Shown: positions 17,700 through 25,482 of the stretch, one piece after another
How positions within the stretch are numbered: position 1 is the stretch's first letter
How the letters are laid out: every line of letters starts with the position of its first letter
Assembly: GCA_041398025.1 (NCBI GenBank)
Contig: JAWKVM010000004.1
Coordinates: forward strand, 1 to 64,000
Length of the DNA stretch: 64,000 nucleotides
Reading direction: 5' to 3'
From: JANQPX01 sp041398025
GTDB taxonomy: Bacteria; Pseudomonadota; Alphaproteobacteria; Geminicoccales; Geminicoccaceae
Position numbers and translations under genes: made by a program
Notes under the pieces: model-generated
The model's input: only the letters and a program-made list of their open reading frames with translations
What the model was told of the DNA's origin: nothing
Databases searched by the model: none

Positions 17700-18020
17700 A
17701 TGACGTGGAATTCAGACGATCCGACAGAACAACGGCGCCACCGGCGCCTGTCCAGCCAGATCCCGGCGAAGCTGCAGTTCGACGGCGGAGCCTGGATGTG
17801 CCTGATCTGCAACATCTCGCCCAAAGGTGCTGGGCTGGAGCCGGCGATTCCGTCGGCGCTCGGCCGCATGGTCGAGCTGCACAGCGACCGGCTGGGCCAG
17901 CCGCTGCTCGGACGCGTGGTCAATGTCGCCGACAATCGCACCAATGTCGCCTTCGAGCTCGATGCGGGCATGCAGTATGAGCTGGCCAAATTCCTGGCGA
18001 CCAATCTCGATCTGAACTGA
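17700..18020 (+). CDS. PilZ domain protein (putative c-di-GMP receptor)
   Basis: This 106-residue protein is nearly all one PilZ-like domain. An N-terminal RRHRR box (residues 13-17) fits the RxxxR c-di-GMP motif and CNISPKGAGLEP is the counterpart of (D/N)xSxxG. Beta-strand-rich segments follow (LGRVVNVADNRTNVAFEL). Such single-domain proteins transmit c-di-GMP levels to motility, polysaccharide export or the cell cycle. No strong ribosome site is visible. It stands alone, with yebC divergent upstream and a 280-bp AT-rich region with a strong terminator downstream. Confidence 0.75.
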   Translation: MTWNSDDPTEQRRHRRLSSQIPAKLQFDGGAWMCLICNISPKGAGLEPAIPSALGRMVELHSDRLGQPLLGRVVNVADNRTNVAFELDAGMQYELAKFLATNLDLN

Positions 18021-18084
18021 ATCCTCCGAGCCTTCACGCCTGCAGCCTGGCTGTATACGGTCGCTGTCGGCCGCGGGTGTGCTC

Positions 18085-18165
18085 GTTTTTTCCATGCAGA
18101 TTTTCTACTTATAAGTTAATTGAACTATAGATATTAACTTTTTTGTTGATTCTTGCTGCGCCGTT
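18085..18165 (+). promoter_or_regulatory. AT-rich promoter-like region sharing a motif with the ctrA-like gene
   Basis: This AT-rich patch in GC-rich DNA contains TTCTACTTATAAGTTAATT, very close to TTCTACTTATAGTTGATTT found about 50 bp before the CtrA-like gene at 59632. TTAAC boxes are also present. A promoter here would drive a short transcript ending at the terminator at 18212-18250. No TTAA-N7-TTAA full CtrA box is seen. Confidence 0.35.
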
Positions 18166-18211
18166 CGTTACAAAGGAGAAGTCAAGTCAGACGGTGCCTC
18201 CCTCCCTCTAT

Positions 18212-18250
18212 TCGCCCCCGCCGGCCCGTGCCGTCGGGGGCGATTTTTTA
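18212..18250 (+). terminator. strong rho-independent terminator
   Basis: A perfect 9-bp stem TCGCCCCCG / CGGGGGCGA is followed by a T-run. The 14-nt loop can form an inner CGGC/GCCG pair. It lies 190 bp after the PilZ stop and 50 bp before the next gene, so it may end either the PilZ mRNA or a small RNA starting near 18165. Confidence 0.85.
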
Positions 18251-18303
18251 GAAAGGATGACGAACGCGACGGACTCCATAGGACTGTTCCAAAGGAACTT
18301 GCT

Positions 18304-18549
18304 ATGACCAAATCGAGCAGGAAGAGCGTCCGGAACGGCACTATCGGTCTCAACGAACGGCCATCAGCCGAGTTTGTTCAAAAAAACGACAACGGTGCTC
18401 TCGACCACGAGTCGTTCCAGTCCTTGATCACCACGGCCGTCCTGGCGGCGACCGCCTTTCGTCTTCGGGACCAGGACGGGCTGACTGCAGCCCTGCGCCT
18501 CCTGGTTCAGGCGGTCAGGCCGTTCGAAGTGGACCTTGCGGAAGACTGA
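18304..18549 (+). CDS. small hypothetical protein
   Basis: This 81-residue product has a basic start, a polar middle and a C-terminal helical stretch rich in Ala and Leu (SLITTAVLAATAFRLRDQDGL). A good ribosome site (AAGGAA, 6 nt before the ATG) supports translation. I do not recognise the family. It follows the terminator at 18212-18250, so it probably has its own promoter. It converges with glcD, whose stop is about 100 bp away. Confidence 0.6.
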   Translation: MTKSSRKSVRNGTIGLNERPSAEFVQKNDNGALDHESFQSLITTAVLAATAFRLRDQDGLTAALRLLVQAVRPFEVDLAED

Positions 18550-18654
18550 ATCTTTTCGGCCAACTCGATCCGCGGCACGCGCATGCCTTCCAGGCCGCGG
18601 ATTCTTTTTGAAGGCGCTGGCGCGCTTCTTGCCGCTTCGTGACCGCCGCGTGGA

Positions 18655-20142
18655 TCAAAACCGCGGCAAGTCTGGAAAGCGCACTTCGCCCCGGTGCACA
18701 TGCATGCGCCCCAGTTCGGCGCAGCGGTGCAACTTGGGAAAAACCTTGCCCGGGTTCAGGATCTGGGTGGGGTCGAAGGCGCATTTGACGCGCTGCTGCT
18801 GGTTGAGGTCGTCCTCGCCGAACTGCACCGGCATCAGATCCCGCTTCTCGACGCCGACCCCGTGCTCGCCGGTAAGGACTCCACCGACTTCTACACAAAG
18901 TTTAAGAATTTCGGCGCCGAATTCCTCGGTCCTTTCGAGCTCGCCCGGGACATTGGCGTCATACATGATCAGCGGATGCAGATTGCCGTCGCCGGCATGG
19001 AAGACGTTGGCGACGCGAAGGCCGTATTTTTCCGACATTTCGGCCATGCGCTTCAGCACATGGGGCAGCATCTTCCGCGGGATGGTGCCGTCCATGCAGT
19101 AATAGTCCGGTGAAATGCGGCCGATCGCCGGGAAAGCGGCCTTGCGTCCGAGCCAGAAACGCTGGCGTTCCTCCTCGTTCTCGCTGACCTTGATGCCGAC
19201 GGCACCATGCTGGCGGGCGACCGCCGAGACCGTGTCGATCAGATGGTCGACCTCGACCTTCGGTCCGTCCAGCTCGCAGATCAAAAGCGCCTCGACGTCC
19301 AGCGGATAACCGGGATGACAAAAATCCTCGGCGGCGTGGATGGCGGGACGGTCCATCATCTCGAGGCCGCCCGGGATGATGCCGGCGGCGATGATCGCGG
19401 CAACGCAGTCCCCGCCCTGCTCGCTGGTGGGAAAGCCCATGAGCATGGCGCGCGCGGTTTCCGGCTTTTTCAGGATGCGCACGGTGACCTCGGTGACCAC
19501 ACCCAGGAGGCCTTCGGAGCCAGTCATCAGCCCCAGCAGGTCGTAACCGGCCGCATCCAGATGCTTGCCGCCAAGTCGCAGGATATCGCCGTTCGGCAGC
19601 ACCATTTCCAGGCCGAGCACATTGTTGGTGGTCAGCCCGTATTTCAGGCAATGCACGCCGCCCGAATTCTCGGCGATGTTGCCGCCGATCGAGCAGGCGA
19701 TCTGCGAGGAGGGATCGGGAGCGTAATAGAAGCCTGCATGCTGCACGGCGTTGGTGATGCCGAGATTGGTCACGCCGGGCTGGGCGGTCACCGTGCGGTT
19801 GGCGTAGTCGATGTCGAGGATTTTGTTGAATTTGCCGAGACCGAGCACGATGCCGTCGGTCACCGGCAGCGCACCGCCGGAGAGCGACGTGCCGGCACCC
19901 CTCGGCACCACATGGATGCTTTCCCGGTCACAGAATTTGAGAATGGCCGAGACCTGCGCGGTGGTCGAGGGCAGGACCACGGCCATGGGCAGGGCGCGAT
20001 AGGCGGACAGCCCGTCGCATTCATAGGCGCGCAGCTCGTCCTCGGTCGCGATCACGCCTTCGCCCGGCACGATCCGCCGAAGAGCCGCGATCACCTGGTC
20101 ACGCTTGGCGAGGCTCTCTCCCCTGGGCTCTGGCATTTTCAT
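18655..20142 (-). CDS. glcD: FAD-linked oxidase, glycolate oxidase subunit GlcD type
   Basis: The 495-residue flavoprotein oxidises 2-hydroxy acids. It has the PCMH-type FAD domain (VVPRGAGTSLSGGALP, GGNIAENSGGVHCLKYG, MTGSEGLLGVVTEV) and the C-terminal FAD-oxidase domain with FHAGDGNLHP and LTGEHGVGVEKRD. It resembles GlcD, which turns glycolate into glyoxylate with GlcE and GlcF. No glcE or glcF lies beside it: downstream is a convergent small gene and upstream is a divergent protease gene. The partners may lie elsewhere, or it may act as a stand-alone dehydrogenase. Confidence 0.88.
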   Translation of the reverse strand: MKMPEPRGESLAKRDQVIAALRRIVPGEGVIATEDELRAYECDGLSAYRALPMAVVLPSTTAQVSAILKFCDRESIHVVPRGAGTSLSGGALPVTDGIVLGLGKFNKILDIDYANRTVTAQPGVTNLGITNAVQHAGFYYAPDPSSQIACSIGGNIAENSGGVHCLKYGLTTNNVLGLEMVLPNGDILRLGGKHLDAAGYDLLGLMTGSEGLLGVVTEVTVRILKKPETARAMLMGFPTSEQGGDCVAAIIAAGIIPGGLEMMDRPAIHAAEDFCHPGYPLDVEALLICELDGPKVEVDHLIDTVSAVARQHGAVGIKVSENEEERQRFWLGRKAAFPAIGRISPDYYCMDGTIPRKMLPHVLKRMAEMSEKYGLRVANVFHAGDGNLHPLIMYDANVPGELERTEEFGAEILKLCVEVGGVLTGEHGVGVEKRDLMPVQFGEDDLNQQQRVKCAFDPTQILNPGKVFPKLHRCAELGRMHVHRGEVRFPDLPRF

Positions 20143-20232
20143 CGATCGGTCCTCATCCGCATGCCGGACTGCAGCGCAGCGCGTCTCCGGGCATGATGGG
20201 TCGGCGCACGGGCCGCGTCAAACCGTTTGCGG

Positions 20233-20303
20233 GTGGCATGGCCACTTCATGGACTTGGACCGGTGGGGCCTGGGGAGGCGGTATGCGGCCAGGTTTTCGG
20301 GCG
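20233..20303 (+). repeat. 3'-end repeat family 1, copy C (between divergent genes)
   Basis: Full copy: stem 1 GTGGC-ATG-GCCAC, CATGGACTTGGACCG, GCCTGG and GGTATGCGGCCAGGTTTTC. It is the only copy not placed after a stop codon; it lies between the divergent glcD and protease genes. Confidence 0.8.
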
Positions 20304-20558
20304 TAGGGGGGGCTGCGGGCGGGGTGGTGTATCGACCGACTACCCACGGATCTTTTCTTGGTTATTGAAGTATAACCTGATAACGAAGAATTAATCACAA
20401 GTCATGAAAGGTCTTCAATGTCCGTTTGATAGTCTGGTCCCATGAAAAAAGTTGGAAAAAATTGCCGGTCGATGCGGCAATGTTTTCAACAAGATAGGCA
20501 ATATTTGCCTAGGGTAAAGAAAACCTAAGAAAGAAAATAAAAAAGTCGTTAAGCGGTA

Positions 20559-20598
20559 ACCCCTTACTTTGGTCTCAACAAGACCAAAGACATGGGGT
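20559..20598 (+). promoter_or_regulatory. 5'-UTR hairpin covering the ribosome site of the protease gene
   Basis: CTTTGGTCT (20567-20575) pairs perfectly with AGACCAAAG (20581-20589) across a CAACA loop. The outer ACCCC (20559-20563) pairs with GGGGT (20594-20598). That GGGG is the only Shine-Dalgarno-like run before the ATG at 20608. Confidence 0.5.
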
Positions 20599-20607
20599 AA
20601 CGCCGCA

Positions 20608-21276
20608 ATGAACACCTTCGCCAAACTCGCCTTCGCCGCCGTCGCCGCCCTCGCCGCCACCGTCGCGACCCCCGCCCAGGCCCAGTCCCCCGCCCTCTTC
20701 AACACCGTCGAATACCGCACCAACGATCTCGACGCCCTGCCCAAGTGGAAGGCAGCGCTCGCCAAGATCGCCAAGGAGCAGAAGACCTACGCCAAAAGCG
20801 GCTCCAAGGCCGTCAAGGCCTGGCAGGCGATGATCAAGGCGAACAAGGGCAAGGCCCAGCGCGCCCAGCTCGAGGCGGTCAACGGCTTCGTCAATCAGTG
20901 GCGCTACCGCACCGACGACGCCAACTACAAGACCAGCGACTACTGGGCGTCGCCCGCCGAGTTCTTCAGCCGTTCAGGGGATTGCGAGGATTACGCGATC
21001 GCCAAATACGTCACGCTGCGCCAGATGGGCTTCAGCGCCGATCAGCTGCGTCTGGTGGTCGTGAAGGATATGAAGCAGAACCTGGCTCACGCCATTCTCG
21101 CCGCCTATGTCGATGGCGAGGTCTTCATCCTCGACAACGTCAACGGCAAGGTCCGTTCGCAGGCCGAGGTGACCGAGTACGCTCCCTACTACTCGGTCAA
21201 CGAGCAGGCTCGCTGGGCCCATGCCGCCGCGTCTGCGAAGGTCGCCTCCGCCGCCGGCCTGTTCTCCAAGTCCTGA
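20608..21276 (+). CDS. bacterial transglutaminase-like cysteine protease (BTLCP family)
   Basis: This 222-residue exported protein has a signal peptide at residues 1-22 ending APAQA-QS. The catalytic Cys is in RSGDCEDYAIAKY, the His in NLAHAILAAY and the Asp in VFILDNVNG, the order of the BTLCP (LapG-like) family. LapG-type members cut the periplasmic end of adhesins under c-di-GMP control, which fits the nearby PilZ gene only loosely. No LapD or adhesin is seen here. The ATG at 20608 is chosen over one 39 bp upstream because it gives the signal peptide. Confidence 0.88.
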   Translation: MNTFAKLAFAAVAALAATVATPAQAQSPALFNTVEYRTNDLDALPKWKAALAKIAKEQKTYAKSGSKAVKAWQAMIKANKGKAQRAQLEAVNGFVNQWRYRTDDANYKTSDYWASPAEFFSRSGDCEDYAIAKYVTLRQMGFSADQLRLVVVKDMKQNLAHAILAAYVDGEVFILDNVNGKVRSQAEVTEYAPYYSVNEQARWAHAAASAKVASAAGLFSKS

Positions 21277-21301
21277 TCCCGTTCGTTGCCCCCCAGCCTC
21301 G

Positions 21302-21330
21302 CGCCCGCGCTCGTCGCGGGCGTCTTTTTT
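21302..21330 (+). terminator. rho-independent terminator of the BTLCP gene
   Basis: Stem CGCCCGCG / CGCGGGCG with a CTCGT loop and a TCTTTTTT tail, 26 bp after the stop codon. Confidence 0.92.
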
Positions 21331-21596
21331 GCTCCGGCCATCCAGCGGGCCTCGGCGTTTTCGGCGGTGGTGGGCTCTCTTTCCATGCTCCCCATAATGC
21401 CACCCAAATCTTCACACCCATCACCAAGGCACGGTAAACTTTCCATCAACGGGTAAGACTTCGTTTACCAGAACCCGGACCGAAAATGGCGGAAACGCTG
21501 GGGGGTTGGGGGAGGGTGGCAAGACGACGAAGGCGATCGCCCGGCAGATGGGAGCCAGTCGCGCCTTAACAGGGCATCTTCTGGAAAGCGGGCATC

Positions 21597-21624
21597 AAAA
21601 AAGGCGGCACCCATAGGCACCGCC
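21597..21624 (-). terminator. rho-independent terminator of rpmE-rpmJ
   Basis: On the reverse strand the stem GGCGGTGCC / GGTGCCGCC (two G-U pairs, TATG loop) is followed by TTTTTT, 35 bp after the rpmJ stop. Confidence 0.88.
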
Positions 21625-21658
21625 TCCACCCCGCCTCGATCGAGGCATGTCCGAAAAA

Positions 21659-21784
21659 TCAGCCTTGGCGAGTCTTCATGCGGGGGTTGGACTTGTTGAT
21701 CACGTAGACGCGGCCCTTGCGACGCACGATGCGGCAGTTCTTGTCGCGCTTCTTGGCCGATTTCAGGGAGTTTCTGATTTTCAT
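21659..21784 (-). CDS. rpmJ: 50S ribosomal protein bL36
   Basis: The 41-residue protein reads MKIRNSLKSAKKRDKNCRIV and continues RRKGRVYVINKSNPRMKTRQ, the longer alpha-type bL36. Only one cysteine remains, so it is the zinc-free (C-) form. It lies 11 bp after rpmE and ahead of a strong terminator. Confidence 0.96.
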   Translation of the reverse strand: MKIRNSLKSAKKRDKNCRIVRRKGRVYVINKSNPRMKTRQG

Positions 21785-21795
21785 GACGTCGGCCC

Positions 21796-22026
21796 TCAGC
21801 TTTTCTTGCGGCGGAAGCTCTGGAAGCGCTTGTTGAACTTGTCCACCTGGCCGCCACGCTCGAGCATGCGCGAGCGATCGCCGGTCCAGGCGGGGTGGAC
21901 GAGCGGGTCGATATCCAGGGTCAGCGTTCCCCCCGGCTCGCCATAAGTCGAGCGCGTCTGGAACGTCGAGCCGTCGGTCATCACGACCGTGATCTCGTGA
22001 TAATCTGGATGAATATCCTTCTTCAC
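21796..22026 (-). CDS. rpmE: 50S ribosomal protein bL31
   Basis: This 76-residue protein opens MKKDIHPDYHEITVVMTDGS and contains PLVHPAWTG and QVDKFNKRFQSFRRKK, characteristic of bL31. It has no cysteines at all, so it lacks the zinc ribbon of the C+ form. It is the first gene of a two-gene unit with rpmJ and diverges from the ABC exporter gene 200 bp away. Confidence 0.96.
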   Translation of the reverse strand: MKKDIHPDYHEITVVMTDGSTFQTRSTYGEPGGTLTLDIDPLVHPAWTGDRSRMLERGGQVDKFNKRFQSFRRKKS

Positions 22027-22225
22027 CCGCTTTCTCCTTCATGCGACCGGCGGTATATAGCCAAAGGAGCGGGGCCTCGCAAGGGGTGCCGGGCCTTTTT
22101 GTCGTGCCGTTTCCGGAAGAAATGGCCGGCGTCGTCGTTTGTCAGGGCGGTGTCGCGCCCTCTGCAGAGCTCTTCTGCGGACGACGGCACCACCGGACTG
22201 ACAGTGCCAGCGCAAAGGGAGTTTG

Positions 22226-24037
22226 ATGAGAGGAGCACGACAGTCGCTGTCGAAAGAAGGGGCGGACCGCGCCGGCAGCCGCAATCTCAAGGCGCTTGGT
22301 CGTCTCGGGCGTTATCTCCGATCTTATCGTCTCCAGGTCGCCCTGACCCTCGTGGCCCTGGTCGTGGCGGCAGGCTCGGTGCTCGCCTTCGGTGCGGGCT
22401 TTCGCTATCTGATCGACGGCGCCTTCGGTGCGGGCCATGCCGGCGCCCTGGATCATGCGCTCAAGGCGGCGCTGATCGTCGTGGTCGTGCTGGCCATCGC
22501 CACCTTCGCGCGCGCCTATCTGGTCACCTGGCTCGGCGAGCGGCTGGTCGCGGATCTCAGGAAGGACCTCTATGGCCATGTGGTCCGCCTGTCGCCCGGC
22601 TTTTTCGAGGTGACGCGCACCGGCGAGGTGCTGTCCCGGCTGACCGCCGACACCTCAGTGGTGCAGAGCGTGATCAGCGCGTCGCTCTCCCAGGCGCTGC
22701 GCAACGTTCTTTTGCTGTTCGGCGGCCTCGCTCTCCTGTTCGTCACCAATCTGAAGCTGACCCTGCTGATTCTCGTGGTGGTGCCGCTGGTGGTGGTGCC
22801 GATCGTGGTGATCGGCCGCAAGGTGCGCGTCCTGTCGCGTGCGGCGCAGGACCGGATCGGCGATCTTTCCAGCCATGGCGAGGAGACGCTGAACGCCGTG
22901 CACACGGTGCAGGCCTTCGCCCAGGAAAGCCGGGAACGTGCCACGTTCCATCGGTTGACCGAGGCGGCGTTCGGGGCGGCGACCGGCTATGCGTGGGCGC
23001 GTTCGATGCTCGCTGCGGCGGTGATCTCCCTGGTGTTCGGTGCGATCGTCGTGGTGCTCTGGATCGGTGGCCGGGACGTGCTGGCCGGCACGATCACCGG
23101 CGGCGAGCTCGCCTCCTTCGTGTTCTATGCCTCGGTGGTGGCGAGTGCCGCGGGCGGGCTTGCAGAGATCATGGGCGACCTGCAGCGGGCGGCAGGCGCC
23201 ACCGAGCGCCTGTTCGACCTGCTGGACACGCGGCCCCTGATCGCGGCACCAGCCGAGCCGATGCCTTTGCCGTCGCCGTCGAAAGGGGCCGTCAGCTTCG
23301 AAGGCGTCAGCTTCGCCTATCCGCTCGATGCCGAGCGCCGCGTGCTCCAGGGGCTGGACCTCGCGGTGCAGCCGGGCGAGACCGTGGCGCTGGTCGGCCC
23401 GTCAGGTGCCGGCAAGACGACGATCTTCCAGCTTCTCATGCGCTTCTACGACCCCGAGGCCGGGCGCCTGACCTTTGACGGGGTCAATCTTCGGGATGTC
23501 GATCCCGTCGACCTTCGCAGCAAGATCGGCCTCGTGCCCCAGGAGCCGGTGATTTTTTCCGCGAATGCCTGGGACAATATCCGCTATGGCCGCCCCGATG
23601 CCGGCGATGAGGAGGTGCGCGCCGCGGCTGCGGCGGCCGCGGCCACCGGCTTCATCGAGGATCTGCCGGACGGCTTCGACAGCTTTCTCGGCGAAAAGGG
23701 TGTCCGGCTTTCCGGCGGCCAGCGCCAGCGTATCGCGATTGCCCGCGCGGTCCTGCGCGATCCGGCCCTGCTGCTCCTGGACGAGGCGACCAGCTCCCTC
23801 GATGCCGAAAGCGAGCGGCTGGTGCAGGAGGCGCTGGAACGTCTGCGCCAGGGCCGCACCAGCCTGGTCATCGCCCATCGCCTCGCCACCGTCCTCAATG
23901 CCGATCGGATCGTGGTGATGGACGAGGGCAGGGTGGTCGCCACCGGCAATCACCACGAGCTGATCGAGCAGGGCGGCCTCTATGCGCGGCTCGCCGATCT
24001 GCAGTTCAATGTCGGCGATCAGCTCGCCGCCGAATAG
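22226..24037 (+). CDS. ABC exporter, ABCB/MsbA-like half-transporter
   Basis: The 603-residue protein fuses a six-helix exporter membrane domain (residues about 30-330) to an ATPase. The ATPase has Walker A GPSGAGKTT, Q-loop LVPQEPVIFSANAWDNI, signature LSGGQRQR, Walker B LLLLDEATSSLD and H-loop IAHRLATV. It should work as a homodimer. The substrate is unknown: MsbA-like lipid export or drug efflux are both possible. The ATG at 22226 follows AAGGGAG with 5-nt spacing; a TTG one codon earlier is less likely. Repeat copy D follows the stop. Confidence 0.92.
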   Translation: MRGARQSLSKEGADRAGSRNLKALGRLGRYLRSYRLQVALTLVALVVAAGSVLAFGAGFRYLIDGAFGAGHAGALDHALKAALIVVVVLAIATFARAYLVTWLGERLVADLRKDLYGHVVRLSPGFFEVTRTGEVLSRLTADTSVVQSVISASLSQALRNVLLLFGGLALLFVTNLKLTLLILVVVPLVVVPIVVIGRKVRVLSRAAQDRIGDLSSHGEETLNAVHTVQAFAQESRERATFHRLTEAAFGAATGYAWARSMLAAAVISLVFGAIVVVLWIGGRDVLAGTITGGELASFVFYASVVASAAGGLAEIMGDLQRAAGATERLFDLLDTRPLIAAPAEPMPLPSPSKGAVSFEGVSFAYPLDAERRVLQGLDLAVQPGETVALVGPSGAGKTTIFQLLMRFYDPEAGRLTFDGVNLRDVDPVDLRSKIGLVPQEPVIFSANAWDNIRYGRPDAGDEEVRAAAAAAAATGFIEDLPDGFDSFLGEKGVRLSGGQRQRIAIARAVLRDPALLLLDEATSSLDAESERLVQEALERLRQGRTSLVIAHRLATVLNADRIVVMDEGRVVATGNHHELIEQGGLYARLADLQFNVGDQLAAE

Positions 24038-24040
24038 CGG

Positions 24041-24100
24041 GCGGGCGCGGCCCGCTCCGTTGACTTGGACCTCGTCACCTTGGGACGCTGCGGCGGAAGC
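24041..24100 (+). repeat. 3'-end repeat family 1, copy D (diverged, after ABC exporter)
   Basis: Three bases after the stop a GC stem (GCGGG-CGCGG-CCCGC) replaces stem 1, followed by CGTTGACTTGGACC and a weakened second half. It has the same orientation as the gene. Confidence 0.55.
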
Positions 24101-24183
24101 TGAGACGGGTTGAAGCCTTTGCGAGAGTTCGGCCAAGATCGTCAGGGAGTTGCTTAAGAGACGTAACGAAGAGCCGCGTCGCC

Positions 24184-25482
24184 ATGGCCGAATTGCCCCG
24201 TCGATCCGCATCCGCACCGCCGCCCGGCCTTGGCGCCATGGCGAAGCGCGAGATGTGGCTCGCCTACGGCATGCTCGCACCGACCTTCCTGATGGTGCTG
24301 GCGATCGTGCTGTTTCCGCTGATCGCGAATTTCTGGATCAGCTTCAAGCCGGTGACCCTCGGCGATCTGCGAGCACCAGCACCGATCGCCAATGAGCGCC
24401 TGCGCGGCAAGGCTGAGGCGGTCGGCGACGAGGTGGAACTGCAATACCGCCTCCGAAGCTCCACGCCCGACAAGGCGATCGGCGACGTGGTCCTGGAGGA
24501 TGTCTTGCCCGATGGGCTCGAGGTGCGGGAACTGGATGAGCGCTGCACGCTGGAGGGGCGGACCCTTCGCTGCGCGCTCGGCGATTTCGAACCCGGCTAT
24601 CGAGGCGAGCTGACGCTGCCGGCCGTCGCCGGCCAGGCCTATCTCGACGATCCCGTCAATCCGCGCGACAGCGAGCCGCTGCTGACCGGCAGGGCGGACA
24701 ATATTCTGACATCCGGCCTGTTCACGCTCGACAACTACCGACGCATCTTCGCCTCGTCGGACTTCTGGAGCGTGCTTCGGATCTCGCTCTATTACACCAT
24801 CTTCGGCACGGGCGGCGCCCTGTTGCTCGGGCTGTTCGCAGCGCAGCTCCTGAACACCGCCTTTCCCGGCCGCAGTTTTCTGCGCGGTCTCTTTCTGTTC
24901 CCTTATGTCGCACCGGTGATCGCGGTCGCCTTCACCTGGGTGATCCTGCTCGATCCGTTCTCCGGCACGCTGAACGCCGTGCTCCGGCAGGTCGGCGCGG
25001 CCGACCAGCCGATCAATTTCTTCGGCCAGCGCTCGGTGCCGATCGACGTTTTCGGGCTGACCGTCGAGTTTCCGGTGGCGCTCACCACCGTGATCGCCTT
25101 CGAGGCCTGGCGCTATTTCCCGCTGTCCTTCCTCTTCATCCTGGCGCGCATGCAGTCGATCCCCTCGGACATGTATGAAGCCGCCGAGATCGACGGGGCG
25201 ACGCCGCTCCAGCAGTTCTGGCACATCTCGCTGCCGCAGCTCGCCGGCATCCTCGCGGTGCTGTTCCTCCTGCGCTTCATCTGGACCTTCAACAAGTTCG
25301 ACGACATTTTTCTGCTCACCGGCGGGGGCGCCGGCACCCGGACTTTGACCGTCGACGTCTATGAACAAGGGTTTGCGGTCTCGAACCTGGGCGCCGGGGC
25401 TGCGGTCGCCGTGGTCGTGTTCATCGTGCTGCTGGTGTTCGCGATCCTGTTCATCCGCTTCTCGCCGAAGGACGAGGGCTGA
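24184..25482 (+). CDS. MalF-like sugar ABC permease with a large periplasmic insert
   Basis: The 432-residue membrane protein is a binding-protein-dependent permease with the EAA loop MYEAAEIDGATPLQQFWHISL and about six core helices after residue 185. After helix 1 (about residues 26-46) there is an insert of about 120 residues with a DUF11-like beta-sandwich pattern (DVVLEDVLPDGLEVREL, LRCALGDFEPGYRGELTL). E. coli MalF also has a large periplasmic loop that touches the binding protein, so a similar role is plausible. Its stop overlaps the next permease start (TGATG). No binding protein or ATPase gene lies beside it. Confidence 0.85.
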   Translation: MAELPRRSASAPPPGLGAMAKREMWLAYGMLAPTFLMVLAIVLFPLIANFWISFKPVTLGDLRAPAPIANERLRGKAEAVGDEVELQYRLRSSTPDKAIGDVVLEDVLPDGLEVRELDERCTLEGRTLRCALGDFEPGYRGELTLPAVAGQAYLDDPVNPRDSEPLLTGRADNILTSGLFTLDNYRRIFASSDFWSVLRISLYYTIFGTGGALLLGLFAAQLLNTAFPGRSFLRGLFLFPYVAPVIAVAFTWVILLDPFSGTLNAVLRQVGAADQPINFFGQRSVPIDVFGLTVEFPVALTTVIAFEAWRYFPLSFLFILARMQSIPSDMYEAAEIDGATPLQQFWHISLPQLAGILAVLFLLRFIWTFNKFDDIFLLTGGGAGTRTLTVDVYEQGFAVSNLGAGAAVAVVVFIVLLVFAILFIRFSPKDEG

